From Paulinella micropora (Eukaryota > Cercozoa > Imbricatea > Euglyphida > Paulinellidae): DNA of 64,000 nucleotides. Position numbers and translations under genes: made by a program. Below, piece after piece: positions 11,792 to 22,030 of the stretch. The first letter of the stretch is position 1; every line of letters starts with the position of its first letter. The stretch is from contig WBZZ01000016.1 in assembly GCA_019918135.1 (NCBI GenBank), positions 49,811 through 113,810 of the forward strand, written 5' to 3'. The notes beneath the pieces are model-generated. The model was not told the DNA's origin. It searched no databases and saw only the letters and a program-made list of their open reading frames with translations.

Positions 11792-13295
11792 GACGGGCCA
11801 GGGCACCTTTCTCCCTTGTCGAGACTCCAGCGGTGCTAGGTCCTGACGCGCCAACAATTCGGCCCCGTGCGAGAAAAACAGTGGACGCATCTTTCGCCTA
11901 GGAAAGTGCGAAATTTTGTTATTAAAGCTGGAGAGAGAGGGAAGAGGCATGGGTCCCAAGAGTGGGGCGCCAAGAAAATGAAAAAAAAAGTTTTTTTAAA
12001 TTAAAACTCGACGAAGTCTTATACTTAGCACTGAAAACTAGGAGAGGCAGGGCAGTGGTATTTTTTTGATGGCGCTTTTAGCGAAGGCGGCTTGGCGGTC
12101 TGTGTAAAACCTTGGCTCAAGCACGCTGGCGCTGGCCTGGCCTCAAAGGGAGGCTCGCAATGCGTGCCGTAGTACTAACAGGCCTAGCCAGGTGCAAGCT
12201 CGGCGGCTCGAGAAATTTTGGGGGCCCGCCGAGCTTGTTGCTAACGTCGTCGTAGCGAGAAGTTTAGTGTTTTGGACTGTGATTCGGGTTGGCAGGGGCT
12301 CTGCGGTTGTCATCGACAGGCTTCGCGCCCATCTGTCCTCACAGCCCTTGTACACTTGGTACCCCCCAGCTCACGGGGGCGTGCTAAAACCCTTCAACGG
12401 GTAGGTGCAATTAGCCAAAGCAAAGGTATCGCTGATGTCCAGGCGCAAGCAATCGTCAGCTTTGTCGTAGGGGGGTGAGAGGAAGACGGAATGAGCAAAA
12501 TCCCCGCCCGAGAACTACTGAGAGAAAGAAAGGGTCTAGGGAGGGTTTTCATGCCCCCCGACCCGTGCACCTGTCTGAGAACGAACATCACACCCCTTCC
12601 CCTTCCTTGTGCGCCCGTCTGAGAAGAAGGAGCAGCGGTGAGAGAGAAAGCGGCAAGGAGCAGGAGGACCAGGGGCGCGCTAAAAAAGTATAAATTGTTT
12701 TATTATGCTTCTCCCCTCGACTCATGCACCTGTCTGAGAACGAACACGTCCCTTCTTTCCTCGTGTGCCCATCGGAGAAGAGGGAGCAGCGGGGAAAGAA
12801 AATGGCGCACTGAAAAAAGTACAATCTACGCTGAATTAAATTCCGACCGTCTTAAGCTTGGCACCTGGGGGGGGCTAGCAAATGGGCGTGGGGAGACTAG
12901 AGGGAGGGAGGAAGACAGAGGGGAGGGTGAGGGGCGCGCTGAAAAAGTACAATCTACGCTGAATTAAATTTCGACCGTCTTAGGCTCGGCACCCGGGGGC
13001 TAGCAAATGGACAGAGAGGATAGAGGGAGGGGGAAAGGCAGAGGGAATGGGAAGGAGAAAGGGAATACAGAAAAGGGAAGGGCAAGGGGGGAGGGAGTGC
13101 GCTTTTTTTTCCCGCGGGAAAACATGTGTTACTTTAAGGAAAAGAGACCGGATCGGCCCCTGCTAAATTTGTCGCTAAGTTTTGCGCGACTACGATACGA
13201 CCGGAAAAGGCAGTGCTTCCAGGTTTTTTGGTAGAACTGCCTTTTTTCAGCTATATCATTAGGGTAGGGGCGCGCTTCGCCGGTGTACAAAAAAA
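11792..13295. repeat. Dispersed repeats, no clear gene
   Basis: Copies of the GCTGAATTAAA family (12,826, 12,957), a GATGGCGCTTTTAGCGAAGG piece at about 12,068, two 'CCGTCTTA(A/G)GCT(T/C)GGCACC' copies at 12,847 and 12,972, and a perfect TTTTCCCGCGGGAAAA at 13,107-13,122. The frame at 12,192-12,404 could be coding but has no supporting feature. Confidence 0.5.
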
Positions 13296-13299
13296 ATGT

Positions 13300-13506
13300 A
13301 GTTTCAAACGCCGGCTTGAAATCTTGGTGGTTGCAGGCGTCGATAGCAGCTTGGATTGCATTTAGGAAAGTTTCGGTATTGCTACGCGGCCACCAGAACC
13401 CCGGGCCGCAAGAAGTCAAAGGCTTGACCGACACTTTTCTGTGCCAGCTCTTTGCCACTTTCCGGACAGTGCTGCTGTCGCATGACTTTAGAACACAGAG
13501 CTTCAA
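13300..13506 (-). pseudogene. Coding-like fragment, unknown
   Basis: A minus-strand frame reads LKLCVLKSCDSSTVRKVAKS, then GPGFWWPRSNTETFLNAIQA and ends around FKPAFETT before fusing into the repeated CACCGGCGAAGCGCGC block. Composition is that of a normal protein (Trp, Asn and Cys present), in contrast to the repeats around it. There is no intact start or terminus. Not recognised. Confidence 0.3.
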
Positions 13507-13689
13507 CCTCGTAACTACTTAGGCTGCCCTCGGCCCGCACCGTGACCACCGCCCATCCGTTCGCCGCAGGGTCGTGCTGGAGCACGTTGTTATGCTCCTA
13601 GTTTTCAGTGCCCCAAGTGTGATGCTTTGTCGAGTTTTAATTCAGCGTGGACTTTTATTGCACTTTCTTGGCGCCCCCTTCCCCTGCCT

Positions 13690-14290
13690 CTTCTTCTTTC
13701 CCCTCTACTCCCCCTGCTCAGACCCCCTGGGCCCAGGGGCTCAAGGGGTGGGGGGAGGGAGGGGGGGGGGGGGAGGGCGCAGAAGCTGCAAAAGAAATAA
13801 ATACATGCAACGCCTCCACAGGTCGGCCTCCCTCCTTTCATATTCCCGCGGACCTTGCGCACGGTGGCTGCGCTATGGCACGGACAGGAAGCCGTCGGGG
13901 TAAGTGAAGGGGCTCTTGTCCCCCTGGCACATTGACCACAGGGGGGGCAGTACCATTCGCCGCAGGTCGTGCTGGAGCACGGTGCTCTGCTCCTAGTTTT
14001 CAGTGCCAGAGTGTAAGACCGTCGCGCTTTAATTCAGCGTAAATTACGTTTTCCTGGCGCGGCCTCTGCCCTTTCCCTCTCCCTCTTTTGGGGTCTCAGT
14101 GCCAAGATTGAAATCTTGTCAGTAAAACTTTTTATTAAATTTTTGTATACCGGCGAAGCGCGCCCCTGCTCCTCCTTCCCTGCCTCTCTCCTTTGCAAGG
14201 GATATGCGGAAATATCTGCAGGAATATGAAAAGTGGAAAGCAACAATTTTTTTTGGGACGCGTTTGCATGCGCAAACAAGGGACGAGAGG
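13690..14290 (-). repeat. Segmental duplication, copy 1 (partner 23,690-24,270)
   Basis: About 600 bp that recurs in the same orientation at 23,690-24,270. Shared order: GC hairpin, CAGAAGCTGCAAAAGAAATA, CGCACGGTGGCTGCGCTATG, the GTCGTGCTGGAGCACG block, the inverted CAGTGCC...TTCAGCGTAAATTACG family, then ATATGCGGAAATATCTGCAG and a Grich tail. Both copies lead into an E2F-palindrome cluster. Confidence 0.75.
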
Positions 14291-15420
14291 AATAAGCAGA
14301 GGACAAAGGTGAAAGGGGCGACGAAGGTGAGAGGGGAGACGAGAGTGAGAGGGGCGACGAGAGTGAGAGGGAAGGGCTACAGCAGGTCTTCCTCACGGCG
14401 GCCCAGCCGAGCGTCTGTGTGGGATTTTCTTTTTGCGCAAGTAGATTTTGGCGCCAAATTGGCGCCTACGGCCGTTTTCCCGGGAAGGCTTAGACGTACT
14501 GCCCGGCTGGACCCTGCCGGACACACCCTACCTCCGGACAGCACAATTTGGCGCCAAATCTAGCAGGGGCCGTTCCGGAGACTAGCAGAGAAATCGGACG
14601 TTTTCCCGCGGGGGAGAAACCCGCGGGCCTTTTACTCACACGAAAATGTTTTTCGGCCCTCTCACCTTCCCTAGAGGCAGGGAGGTGCAGAGCAAAGGGG
14701 AGCGGGGCGACAAAGATGAGAGGGGCGACGAAAGTGAGAGGGGCGACGAAGGTGAGAGGGGCGACGAAAGTGAGAGGGGCGACGAGAGTGAGAGGGAGGG
14801 CTACAACAGGTCTTCCTCACGGCGGCCCAGCCGAGCGTCTGTGTGGGATTTTCTTTTTGCGCAAGTAGATTTTGGCGCCAAATTGGCGCCTACGGCCGGT
14901 TTTCCGGGAAAGCTTAGACGTACTGCCTTTTTCAACCGTATCATGCACCCTACCTCCGGACGGCACAATTTGGCGCCAAATCTAGCAGGGGCCGTTCCGG
15001 AGATTAGCAGAGAAACCGGACGTTTTCCCGCGGGGGAGAAACGGTACGCCTTTTACTTGCACGAAAATGTTTTTCGGCCCTCTCACCTTCCCTAGAGGCA
15101 GGGAGGTGCAGAGCAAAGGGGAGCGGGGCGACAAAGGTGAGAGGGGCGACGAAAGTGAGAGGGGCGACGAGAGTGAGAGGGAAGGGGAGGACGTCTTCCT
15201 CACGGCGGCCCAGCCGAGCGTCGGTGTGGGATTTTTTGTTGCGCAAGTAGATTTTGGCGCCAAATTGGCGCTTACGGCCGTTTTCCCGGGAAAGCTTAGA
15301 CGTACTGCCTTTTTCAACTGTATCACGCACCTACCACCGGACGGCACAATTTGGCGCCAAATGACAGACGGAACTGCCTCTTTCAGCCGTATCACGTCCA
15401 AAGTTTGACCATATCGCGCC
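14290..15420 (+). repeat. E2F-palindrome/minisatellite module, cluster 3 (three modules)
   Basis: Largest cluster. TTTGGCGCCAAA lies at 14,447, 14,547, 14,871, 14,969, 15,253 and 15,350; TTTTCCCGCGGGG lies at about 14,600 and 15,022. The 18-bp minisatellite is at about 14,300-14,385, 14,705-14,795 and 15,125-15,185. ATG codons at 14,646 and 15,067 each start the MFFGPLTFPRGREV frame. Modules are nearly identical, implying recent amplification or gene conversion. Confidence 0.85.
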
Positions 15421-15671
15421 CCGCGGGAGAGTACAAAAAAAAGAGAATTTACGCTGAATTAAAAGCTCGACAAAATCTTGAAGTTTGGCACTGAATACTA
15501 ATAATTTATTTACGCGCAAAGGTTTGGGAAACTTACTCGAAAGTCTACAAGGAGGCTTGCTGGTACGTGCACGAGCTCAAGTCTACAGGTTAGACTCGAA
15601 TTAAAAGCTTTCCCTGCTCCTTGAGCCCCCTGGGCTCAGGGGACGGGAGGCACAAAACAAATTTAGGGAGA

Positions 15672-15788
15672 GACATCAAAGCTGCCAAGACTTACAGCTG
15701 CCAGTGGTGCGCCCTGCAGCACGGACGCGACATGAACGCCAGTCGCAACATCCTCTTGAGAATGCTACAGCCCGCTGGCGCGGGCTGA
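15672..15788 (+). pseudogene. Fanzor/TnpB-type nuclease, C-terminal relic
   Basis: The frame reads KTYSCQWCALQHGRDMNASR then NILLRMLQPAGAG and a TGA at 15,786-15,788. A CxxC zinc-ribbon half followed by RD-x-NASRNIL is the signature of the C-terminal zinc ribbon plus RuvC-III aspartate of TnpB and eukaryotic/viral Fanzor proteins (C..C....RD.NA..NIL). Only about 39 codons remain; the first zinc-ribbon cysteines, RuvC-I and RuvC-II are absent. The last codons form a perfect hairpin (15,768-15,787), fitting the known overlap of guide RNA and transposon end with the 3' end of these genes. The same hairpin occurs at 7,858. A coding scrap at about 15,515-15,588 (WETYSKVYKEACWYVHELKS), duplicated at about 22,808-22,881, might be another part of the element. 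Confidence 0.6.
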
Positions 15789-15835
15789 AGGGGGGCTCGG
15801 GGGGTTTTGCCCCCCCGCTCTGAGAAGGGAGGGGG

Positions 15836-16541
15836 ATGTGCCGCGTGCTGCCCTTTCTCCCTTCCAGCTGCCTGCCGGTCTCTGGAGGGGTTCACCTCTC
15901 TAAGATTTCAATCCAATCCGATTGTGCCTACCTGCAAGCTTTCGTGTCCCTAGCGCACCTGGAGTTGCGGGTCTGTTGCGGGGTGCGGGGCCCGGGGCTA
16001 CTACAGCTGCGCCACCTCCCGGCCCTCCGGCGGTTAGAGCTGACTGGGATAAACGTAATCAACGAGGAGGGGCTAGCCTGCGTGCTGCAGCTACACCAGC
16101 TCGAAAAGCTGGCCCTGTGCCCAGTTGACGGAGGCGTGCCTGGCGGACCTGTTGGCCTTACCGGCCCTCCGCGAACTGGACCTAACGGGTTGCGTGGGCC
16201 TCCGGGGCCCGGGGCTGCCAGGCCTGCTGCCCCAGCTGCGCCAGCTCCAGTGCCTGAAGCTCACGCTCTCTGCCGCCGACGGGGCGCTGCTGCACTGCCT
16301 GGCCGACCTGCCGCTGGTGGGACTGCAGCTGGGGCCCTGCCCGGGCCTGCGCGGTGCGGACCTGGGCGCGCTCCGGGCCTGCTACTCGCTGCAGGAGCTG
16401 ACGCTGCAAGGTTGCGAGCGCCTGGAGAGCATAGAGCCGCTGCGACACTGCGCGGGGCTGCAGAAACTGCACCTCGGTGAGTATGGACGTCGCTGGCGCC
16501 TGGACGAACTGCAGCACGACGGCGAGCAGCTTAGCTACTAG
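15836..16541 (+). pseudogene. Leucine-rich repeat gene with a frameshift
   Basis: Two overlapping frames together encode an LRR protein. The first (from about 15,836) runs through LAHLELRVCCGVRGPGLLQL and LRRLELTGINVINEEGLACV to LEKLALCP near 16,122. The second picks up at about 16,125 with TEACLADLLALPALRELDLT and ends HDGEQLSY before a TAG. Repeat spacing is preserved across the junction if one nucleotide is missing near 16,118-16,124, so this is either a pseudogene or a base-calling error. It is related to the F-box/LRR gene at 9.4-10.9 kb and the fragment at 19.4 kb. No F-box is seen. The true 5' end is uncertain because the upstream sequence is repeat-derived. Confidence 0.65.
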
Positions 16542-16676
16542 CGAGCGCGCGGCAGAAAGACCCCCAGGGTTGTAACATAGGCTACCGCAGCAACATGACG
16601 TGGGCTGGATGCTGCGGCAGCCCGGGGGCGCCGTTGCAAGTGTCAAGTGTAATGCCTTGTCCCTCCCCCCCTTCTA

Positions 16677-17015
16677 CCCCCCGTCTGTTCCCTTTGTTGT
16701 CAAGCAAAAAATTTTTTTTTCCTCTTTTCATATTTTTCTGACCTTGAGCACGGTGGCCGAGCCATGGCACGGACAGGACGCCGTCGGGGTAGTGAGGCTT
16801 TTGTCCTCCTGGCACAGTAACCACCGCTCATCCATCCGCCGCAGGGGCGTGCTGGAGCGCAGTGCTCCGCTCCTAGTTTTCAGTGCCCAAGTGTAAGGCC
16901 GTCGAGCTTTAATTCAGCGTCAATTCTCTTCATCTCCTAATTCTCAGTGTCAAATATAAGACCTTGTCGAGTTTTAATTAAAGAAGACTTTTCTTGTACA
17001 CCGGCGAAGCGCGCC
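16677..17015 (-). repeat. Segmental duplication, copy 1 (partner about 21,380-21,720)
   Basis: Near-identical about 340-bp segments, beginning near TTCCCTTTGTTGTC and running through CACGGTGGCCGAGCCATGG, CATCCGCCGCAGGGGCGTGC, CTAGTTTTCAGTGCCCAAG and CAATTCTCTTCATCTCC to CACCGGCGAAGCGCGCCCCT. The very few differences indicate a recent duplication. No gene. Confidence 0.8.
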
Positions 17016-17149
17016 CCTGCTCCTCCTTCCCTGCCTCTACCCTCTGCAAGTATATGCGGAAATATCTGCGGGAATATGAAAAGTGGAAAGCAACAATTTT
17101 TTTTGGAACGCGTTTGCACGCGCAAACAAGGGACGAGGGGAGGGGGGGA

Positions 17150-17900
17150 GGAATAAGCAGAGGACAAAGGTGAGAGGGGCGACGCAAGTGAGAGGGGCGA
17201 GGAAAGTGAGAGGGGGCGACGAAGGTGAGAGGGGCGACGAGAGTGAGAGGGGCGACGAGAGTGAGAGGGAGGGCTACAATAGGTCTTCCTCACGGCGGCC
17301 CAGCCGAGCGTCTGTGTATGATTTTCTTTTTGCGGAAGTAGATTTTGGCGCCAAATTGGCGCTTACGGCTGTTTTCCCGGGACGGCTTAGACGTACTGCC
17401 TTTTTCAACCGTATCACGCACCCTATCTCCGGACGGCACAATCTGGCGCCAAATGAACCGGCCGTTCCGGAGGCTAGCAGAGAAACCGGACGTTTTCCCG
17501 CGGGGAGAAACGGTACGCATTTTACTCACACGAAAATGTTTTTCGGCCCTCTCACCTTCCCTAGAGGCAGGGAGGTGCAGAGCAAAGGGGAGCGGTGCGA
17601 CGAAGGTGAGAGGGGCGACGAAAGTGAGAGGGGCGACGAGAGTGAGAGGGAGGGCTACAACAGGTCTTCCTCACGGCGGCCCAGCCGAGCGTCTGTGGGG
17701 GATTTTCTTTTTGCGCAAGTAGATTTTGGCGCCAAATTGGCGCTTACGGCTGTTTCCCCGGGAAAGCTAAGACGTACTGCCTTTTTCAACCGTATCACGC
17801 ACCTACCTCCGGACGGCACAATTTGGCGCCAAATGACAGACGGAACTGACTCTTTCAGCCGTATCACGTCCAAACTTTAACCATATCGCGCCCCGCGGGA
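17150..17900 (+). repeat. E2F-palindrome/minisatellite module, cluster 4
   Basis: TTTGGCGCCAAA at 17,344, 17,725 and 17,822, a variant at about 17,442, and TTTTCCCGCGGGG at about 17,492. The minisatellite is at about 17,165-17,275 and 17,595-17,655. The end of the cluster ('CCATATCGCGCCCCGCGGGA') matches the ends of clusters 3 and 5, so this is probably the right boundary of the module. Confidence 0.8.
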
Positions 17901-18040
17901 GAGTACAAAAAAAAAGAGAATTTACGCTGAATTAAAAGCTCGACAAAAATGGGAAGGGGGGAGGGGGCAACACACACGCACACACAATTCAGACGCAAAA
18001 TGCACACCAATGACACACATGCTGATCCATAAAGTGTACC

Positions 18041-18222
18041 TTTGCGAAACGACGAACAGTGTGAGAGATCCAGCAAAGGGGAGAGAGGGGGGGGCCAACC
18101 CTGCTGAGAAAAAATATTGGCCGACACCATTGAGCTCAATGGTGTCGACCAACCTCTCTTTCGGGTTGGCCCCCCCCCTCCCTTATGTTGGATCGCTTCA
18201 CACTGTTCGTCGTTTTGGCAAA
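18041..18222. repeat. Nested three-level palindrome upstream of the H3-tail gene
   Basis: Outer arms 18,041-18,071 and 18,190-18,222 are imperfect inverted repeats (TTTGCGAAACGACGAACAGT pairs with ACTGTTCGTCGTTTTGGCAA). Middle arms pair 18,087-18,101 (G-run plus CCAACCC) with 18,163-18,178. The centre is a perfect 26-bp palindrome at 18,122-18,147 (CGACACCATTGAG and its complement). The whole could fold into a hairpin or cruciform of about 180 bp. It has no coding content and lies 180 bp upstream of the 18,402 ATG. Confidence 0.85.
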
Positions 18223-18401
18223 TGTACAATCTGTGTATGTCTCAATTGCGTTTGTGATTCTGTGCGTATGTGTGTGCGTGTGGGTGTGTGGATCGTGCGT
18301 CTGTTTTGGTCTCCATGTAGTTTTATCTGTCCATATATATCTATCTTTTTTTTCTTCTTTTTCTCTTTCTGCCTTTTTTTTGAATTCTTCGTCGTGTAGA
18401 G

Positions 18402-18614
18402 ATGTCGCTGAGATTCAAGAACACAGCTAGGAAATCAACTGGAGGAAAAGCGCCTAGAAAGAGTCTACTGCCTAAAGACAACCTGAACCTGCCGGTGGGG
18501 GCTATCGGAGTCAAGAAGCGTACTGCCGCCGCTGAAAAGAACAAGGCGATCTCTGCGCTGGCCAACCCGAAAGGTCCAAGACTGTCTGCTTACTCATGCA
18601 TGCCCTCTTTCTGA
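18402..18614 (+). CDS. Histone H3 N-terminal-tail-like small protein
   Basis: A 70-residue protein from ATG 18402 to TGA 18,612-18,614. Residues 8-20, TARKSTGGKAPRK, are identical to positions 6-18 of canonical histone H3, including the equivalents of K9, S10, K14 and K18. A later GVKK (36-39) resembles the H3 region around K36. The histone fold that should follow is absent: residues 40-70 are unrelated and end in YSCMPSF. A strong pyrimidine tract followed by TAG lies just before the ATG, so a 5' UTR splice acceptor is possible. It could be a chromatin mimic that engages H3-tail readers and writers, or exon 1 of an H3 gene whose fold exon was lost; the next 400 bp contain no fold. Similarity is seen directly; function is inferred. 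Confidence 0.75.
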   Translation: MSLRFKNTARKSTGGKAPRKSLLPKDNLNLPVGAIGVKKRTAAAEKNKAISALANPKGPRLSAYSCMPSF

Positions 18615-18689
18615 AACAACGCAAGTGGTAGGAAATCTTAAAAAAAAAGAAAAGAAGAGGCCGTGCACGCAAAGGAAAAGAAAGATTGC

Positions 18690-19191
18690 CACGGTCTGCA
18701 TACAGCCGGAACAAATCGCCCGCGGGGTCACAGTGCGCCGCCTGCAGTGGCCGGAAGAGCCGTGCGTGGTCGGGCCTGGCCCTGCAGTCTTGGGCCGGCT
18801 TGAAGTCTTCCCAGGCCCGGGGACACATGATCAGGGCCTGCCACAGGTCTTGGCGGCGGCCGCTGTAACTGACCATGAGCGCTCTGGTCAACGAGATCAG
18901 GGTCCTGCCGTTGGCGGTCGCCTGGCCGCTGTCCGGCACGAGAGGTTCGAAATAGACGGTGTCTCGTACCCAGTCCGGGATATACCAGGACCACACCGTG
19001 CCCAACGCCGCTTCTTGTATTAGCCGCCAGCGTCACTCAGGCCAGTGCGGCGTGCGGCGCAGCTTGCTCGGCGGTGTCGATTGTGCGAACTCGTGACGCA
19101 GCCCTTGCAACTCGCGGAGGTACGCCTCAAATTCTTTTTCCCGTGCTTCGCATGCGGTTGGACTGTCCTGGCAGACCGCGCACCGTGACAT
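18690..19191 (-). pseudogene. Unknown protein gene with an in-frame TGA
   Basis: From ATG 19191 the frame reads MSRCAVCQDSPTACEAREKE and continues to TPHWPE, then a TGA at 19,035-19,033. The same frame continues without shift as RWRLIQEAALGTVWSWYIPD, through PRAWEDFKPAQDCRARPDHA, to about 18,690, with consistently protein-like composition on both sides of the stop. Either the gene is inactivated by a point mutation, the stop is read through, or a base was miscalled. The N-terminus has a CxxC pair. The downstream end is unclear because the frame then enters A/T-rich sequence opposite the H3-tail gene. Family not recognised. Confidence 0.4.
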
Positions 19192-19433
19192 CGGCGGAGG
19201 AAGGAAAGAGAGTAGCAATTTCCAAAGTTTACAGATATCAGGCAGGCCGAGCCCAGGTTCCTAATGCTCAACCATTTTTTTTATCGTGCTTTCTCTTTAT
19301 CTGTTGCCCCAGAAACAGACGCAAGCAAGAGAATGCGGTGGAGGGGAGGCAGCAGAGAGCCGAACGCCCTGCAGCACGCCCACCCGTCGGTCCTTGATTG
19401 ACGCCGGTAAGTCTCTTTTTTTTCTTTAAAGAG

Positions 19434-19690
19434 TTGTATCTTGGTCGCTGCTACCGGGCGGAGAGTGTCGGCGCGCTGCGGCACTGCCCCGCGCTGCGCC
19501 AGGTGACGTTCGACTCTTATCCGGGCCTGACCTGGGCAGACCTGACCCCGCTGCTAGCTCCGCCCAAGTCTGCGCTGCGTACGTTGCGGGTGACGTGCTG
19601 TCCGCAGATCGGGCCGGACGCACTAGCGCGGGCCGCCGCCTCGGCGCAGAGCAGGCTTGGAGGGCCCCCCCGACAACGAAGCCGCCCTCC
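19434..19690 (+). pseudogene. Leucine-rich repeat fragment
   Basis: About 85 codons of the same LRR family: ELYLGRCYRAESVGALRHCP, then LRQVTFDSYPGLTWADLTPL and LRTLRVTCCPQIGPDALARA. It aligns with the 3' part of the LRR gene at about 16,390-16,480 (ELTLQGCERLESIEPLRHCA), so it is a paralogous fragment or a displaced exon. A GTAAGT and a pyrimidine-AAAG lie just upstream, but the 25 bp between them are too short for a normal intron. It ends in proline/arginine-rich, C-run sequence. Confidence 0.5.
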
Positions 19691-19779
19691 CCCCCCCAGA
19701 CTCCACTATTTTTTTTATGACAGTGAGCTCAGAATCCAATTTTTTTTTAAATGAGAGGACAGTTGCACACTCTTCTCGC

Positions 19780-22030
19780 TAGCATTCTTTCCGGGAGGCG
19801 ACCAGCTGCTTACTTTAGCGACCGGCCCGCCTAGCGTGCGGGTGCAGGGCCGTCCGAGCTCGTTTTAGGCGGCGTTTCTTGGCGGACGGCTGTTCGAGCA
19901 CGGCACACGCGTACGTAGTGAGTTGGTCGGTTGGGACTCTGCCTTAGCCCACCGTCTGAGAACTTGAACAGGGAGGGAGGAGGGAGGGAAGGGCTGGTCC
20001 GAGAAATTATAATTCTTTATTAAAGTTTGACCGTCGAGCTTTAATTCAGCGTATTCTTTTTTGCACTCCCTTGGCGCGCGAGCAGCGCACAGACGGTGCC
20101 CGCCAGGGTTGTAACATAGGCTACCGCAGCAACATGACGTGGGCTGGATGCTGCGCCTTCCCTCTCCCTCTCCTAGTTCTCAGTGCCAATATTAAAAATT
20201 TGTCAGAGATTTCTTTTTTTGCGTGATTCTTTTTTGTACACCGGCGAAGCGCGCCCCTGCTCCTCCCCCAAGGGGAACAGAGAGACAAGAGGGGGGACGG
20301 GAGGAAAGCACACTTTGCCCCTTTTTTCCCCCTTCTGTTCCCTTTGTTGTCGGGCAAAAAAAAATTTATTTTCCTCTTTTCATATTTTTCTGACCTTGCG
20401 CACGATGATGGCCGAGCCATGGCACGGACAGGACGCCGTCGAGCTTTAATTCAGCGTATTCTTTTTCGCACTCTCTTGACGCGCGAGCAGAGCACAGACG
20501 GTGCCGGCCTGGGTTCTAATATAGGCTACCGCAGAAACATGACGTGGGCCGGATGCTGCGGCAGCCTGAAAGTGCCGTTGCAAGTGTCAAGTGTAATGCC
20601 TTGTCGAGCTTTAATTCAGCGTCAATTCTCTCCATCTCCTAATTCTCAGTGTCAAGTGGAAGACTTTGTCGAGTTTTAATTCAGCGTGATTTTTCTTGCA
20701 CTTTCTTGGCGCCCCACTCCCCCCTGCCCCTTCCTCTCTCCTTTCTACTCCATCCCCCCCCCCCCCCCCCCCTGAGCCCGGGGGGCTCAAAGAGTAGGGG
20801 GCAAAACTGACAAAAAAACTAAGATATCACTGAGCCCGAGCCGGGGCGCCCCCCCCCCCCCTATTCAAAAATCCTTTTTGCCACCCTCCCCTCTCCCCTG
20901 AGCCCAGGGGCTCAAGGAGCAGGGGAGGGGAAGGGTGCATGGCGCAGAAGCTTCAAACAAAATAAATACATGCAACGCATCCACTAAAGCCACCCCGCCC
21001 CTCCCCTTCCCTCTCCCTCTCCCCGTTCTCAGTGGCAAGTGTACGACCTTGTCGAGTTTTAATTCAGCGTAATTTTTGTTTTGTACTTTCTTGGCGCGCC
21101 CTCCTCCCTCTCCCGATTCTCAGACAGTGGACTAAGACAATTCGTGCTTCCTCCTTCCCTGCCCCTTCCCTCTGCAAGATCTGCGGAAATAGGAAAAATA
21201 TGAAAAGTGGAAAAGAAAGTTTTTTTGGAACGTGTTTGCACGCGCAAACAAGGGACGAGGGGAGGGGGGATAGCAGGGGACAAGGGGAACAGAGGGACGA
21301 GAGGGGGACGGGGGGGAAGCACACCCCGCCCCCTTCTTCCCCCCCCCCCTTCCTCTTCCTCCGTCCCTCCCCCCCTTCTACCCCCCGTCTATTCCCTTTG
21401 TTGTCAAGCAAAATTTTTTTTTCCTCTTTTCATATTTTTCTGACCTTGAGCACGGTGGCCGAGCCATGGCACGGACAGGACTCCGTCGGGGTAGTGAGGC
21501 TTTTGTCCTCCTGGCACATTAACCACCGCTCATCCATCCGCCGCAGGGGCGTGCTGGAGCGCAGTGCTCCGCTCCTAGTTTTCAGTGCCCAAGTGTAAGG
21601 CCGTCGAGCTTTAATTCAGCGTCAATTCTCTTCATCTCCTAATTCTCAGTGTCAAATATAAGACCTTGTCGAGTTTTAATTAAAGAAGACTTTTCTTGTA
21701 CACCGGCGAAGCGCGCCCCTACCACTCTTCCTCTCTCTCCTCTACTCCCTCCCCCCCTTCTTCCACTCGTCTGTTTTTTTTTTGTTGTCGGGCAACAAAA
21801 AAAATTTCTTTTGCGCACGGTGGCCGAGCTATGGCACGGACAGGACACCTTCGAGCTTTAATTCAGCGTAAATTACATTTTCTTGGCGCGCCCCTACTCC
21901 TCCTTCCCTGCCTCTCCCCTCTGCAAGGATATGCGGAAATATCTGCGGGAATATGAAAAGTGGAACGCAACAATTTTTTTTTTAAACGCGTTTGCACGCG
22001 CAAACAAGGGATGAGGGGAGGGGGGGAGGA
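19780..22030 (-). repeat. Inverted-orientation dispersed repeats, no intact gene
   Basis: Many copies of the CTTTAATTCAGCGT...CTCAGTG family (20,040, 20,445, 20,610, 20,680, 21,060, 21,610, 21,680, 21,860), two copies of a 'TAGGCTACCGCAG(C/A)AACATGACGTG' block (20,118 and 20,523; a third at 16,579), GC hairpins (20,770, 20,900), a G/C palindrome at about 20,843 and the duplication partner at 21,380-21,720. One coding-like scrap lies on the minus strand at about 19,830-19,950 (ends in a basic AKKRRLKRAR stretch). No complete gene seen. Confidence 0.6.

Noticed and set aside
18625-19023. Plus-strand continuation after the H3-tail gene as a missing histone-fold exon
   Set aside because: No RPGTVALREIR-like fold sequence occurs in any plus frame over the next 400 bp.
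19407-19433. GTAAGT...AAAG as an intron before the LRR fragment
   Set aside because: Only about 25 bp, below the 40-54-bp introns seen elsewhere, and no coding frame precedes it.
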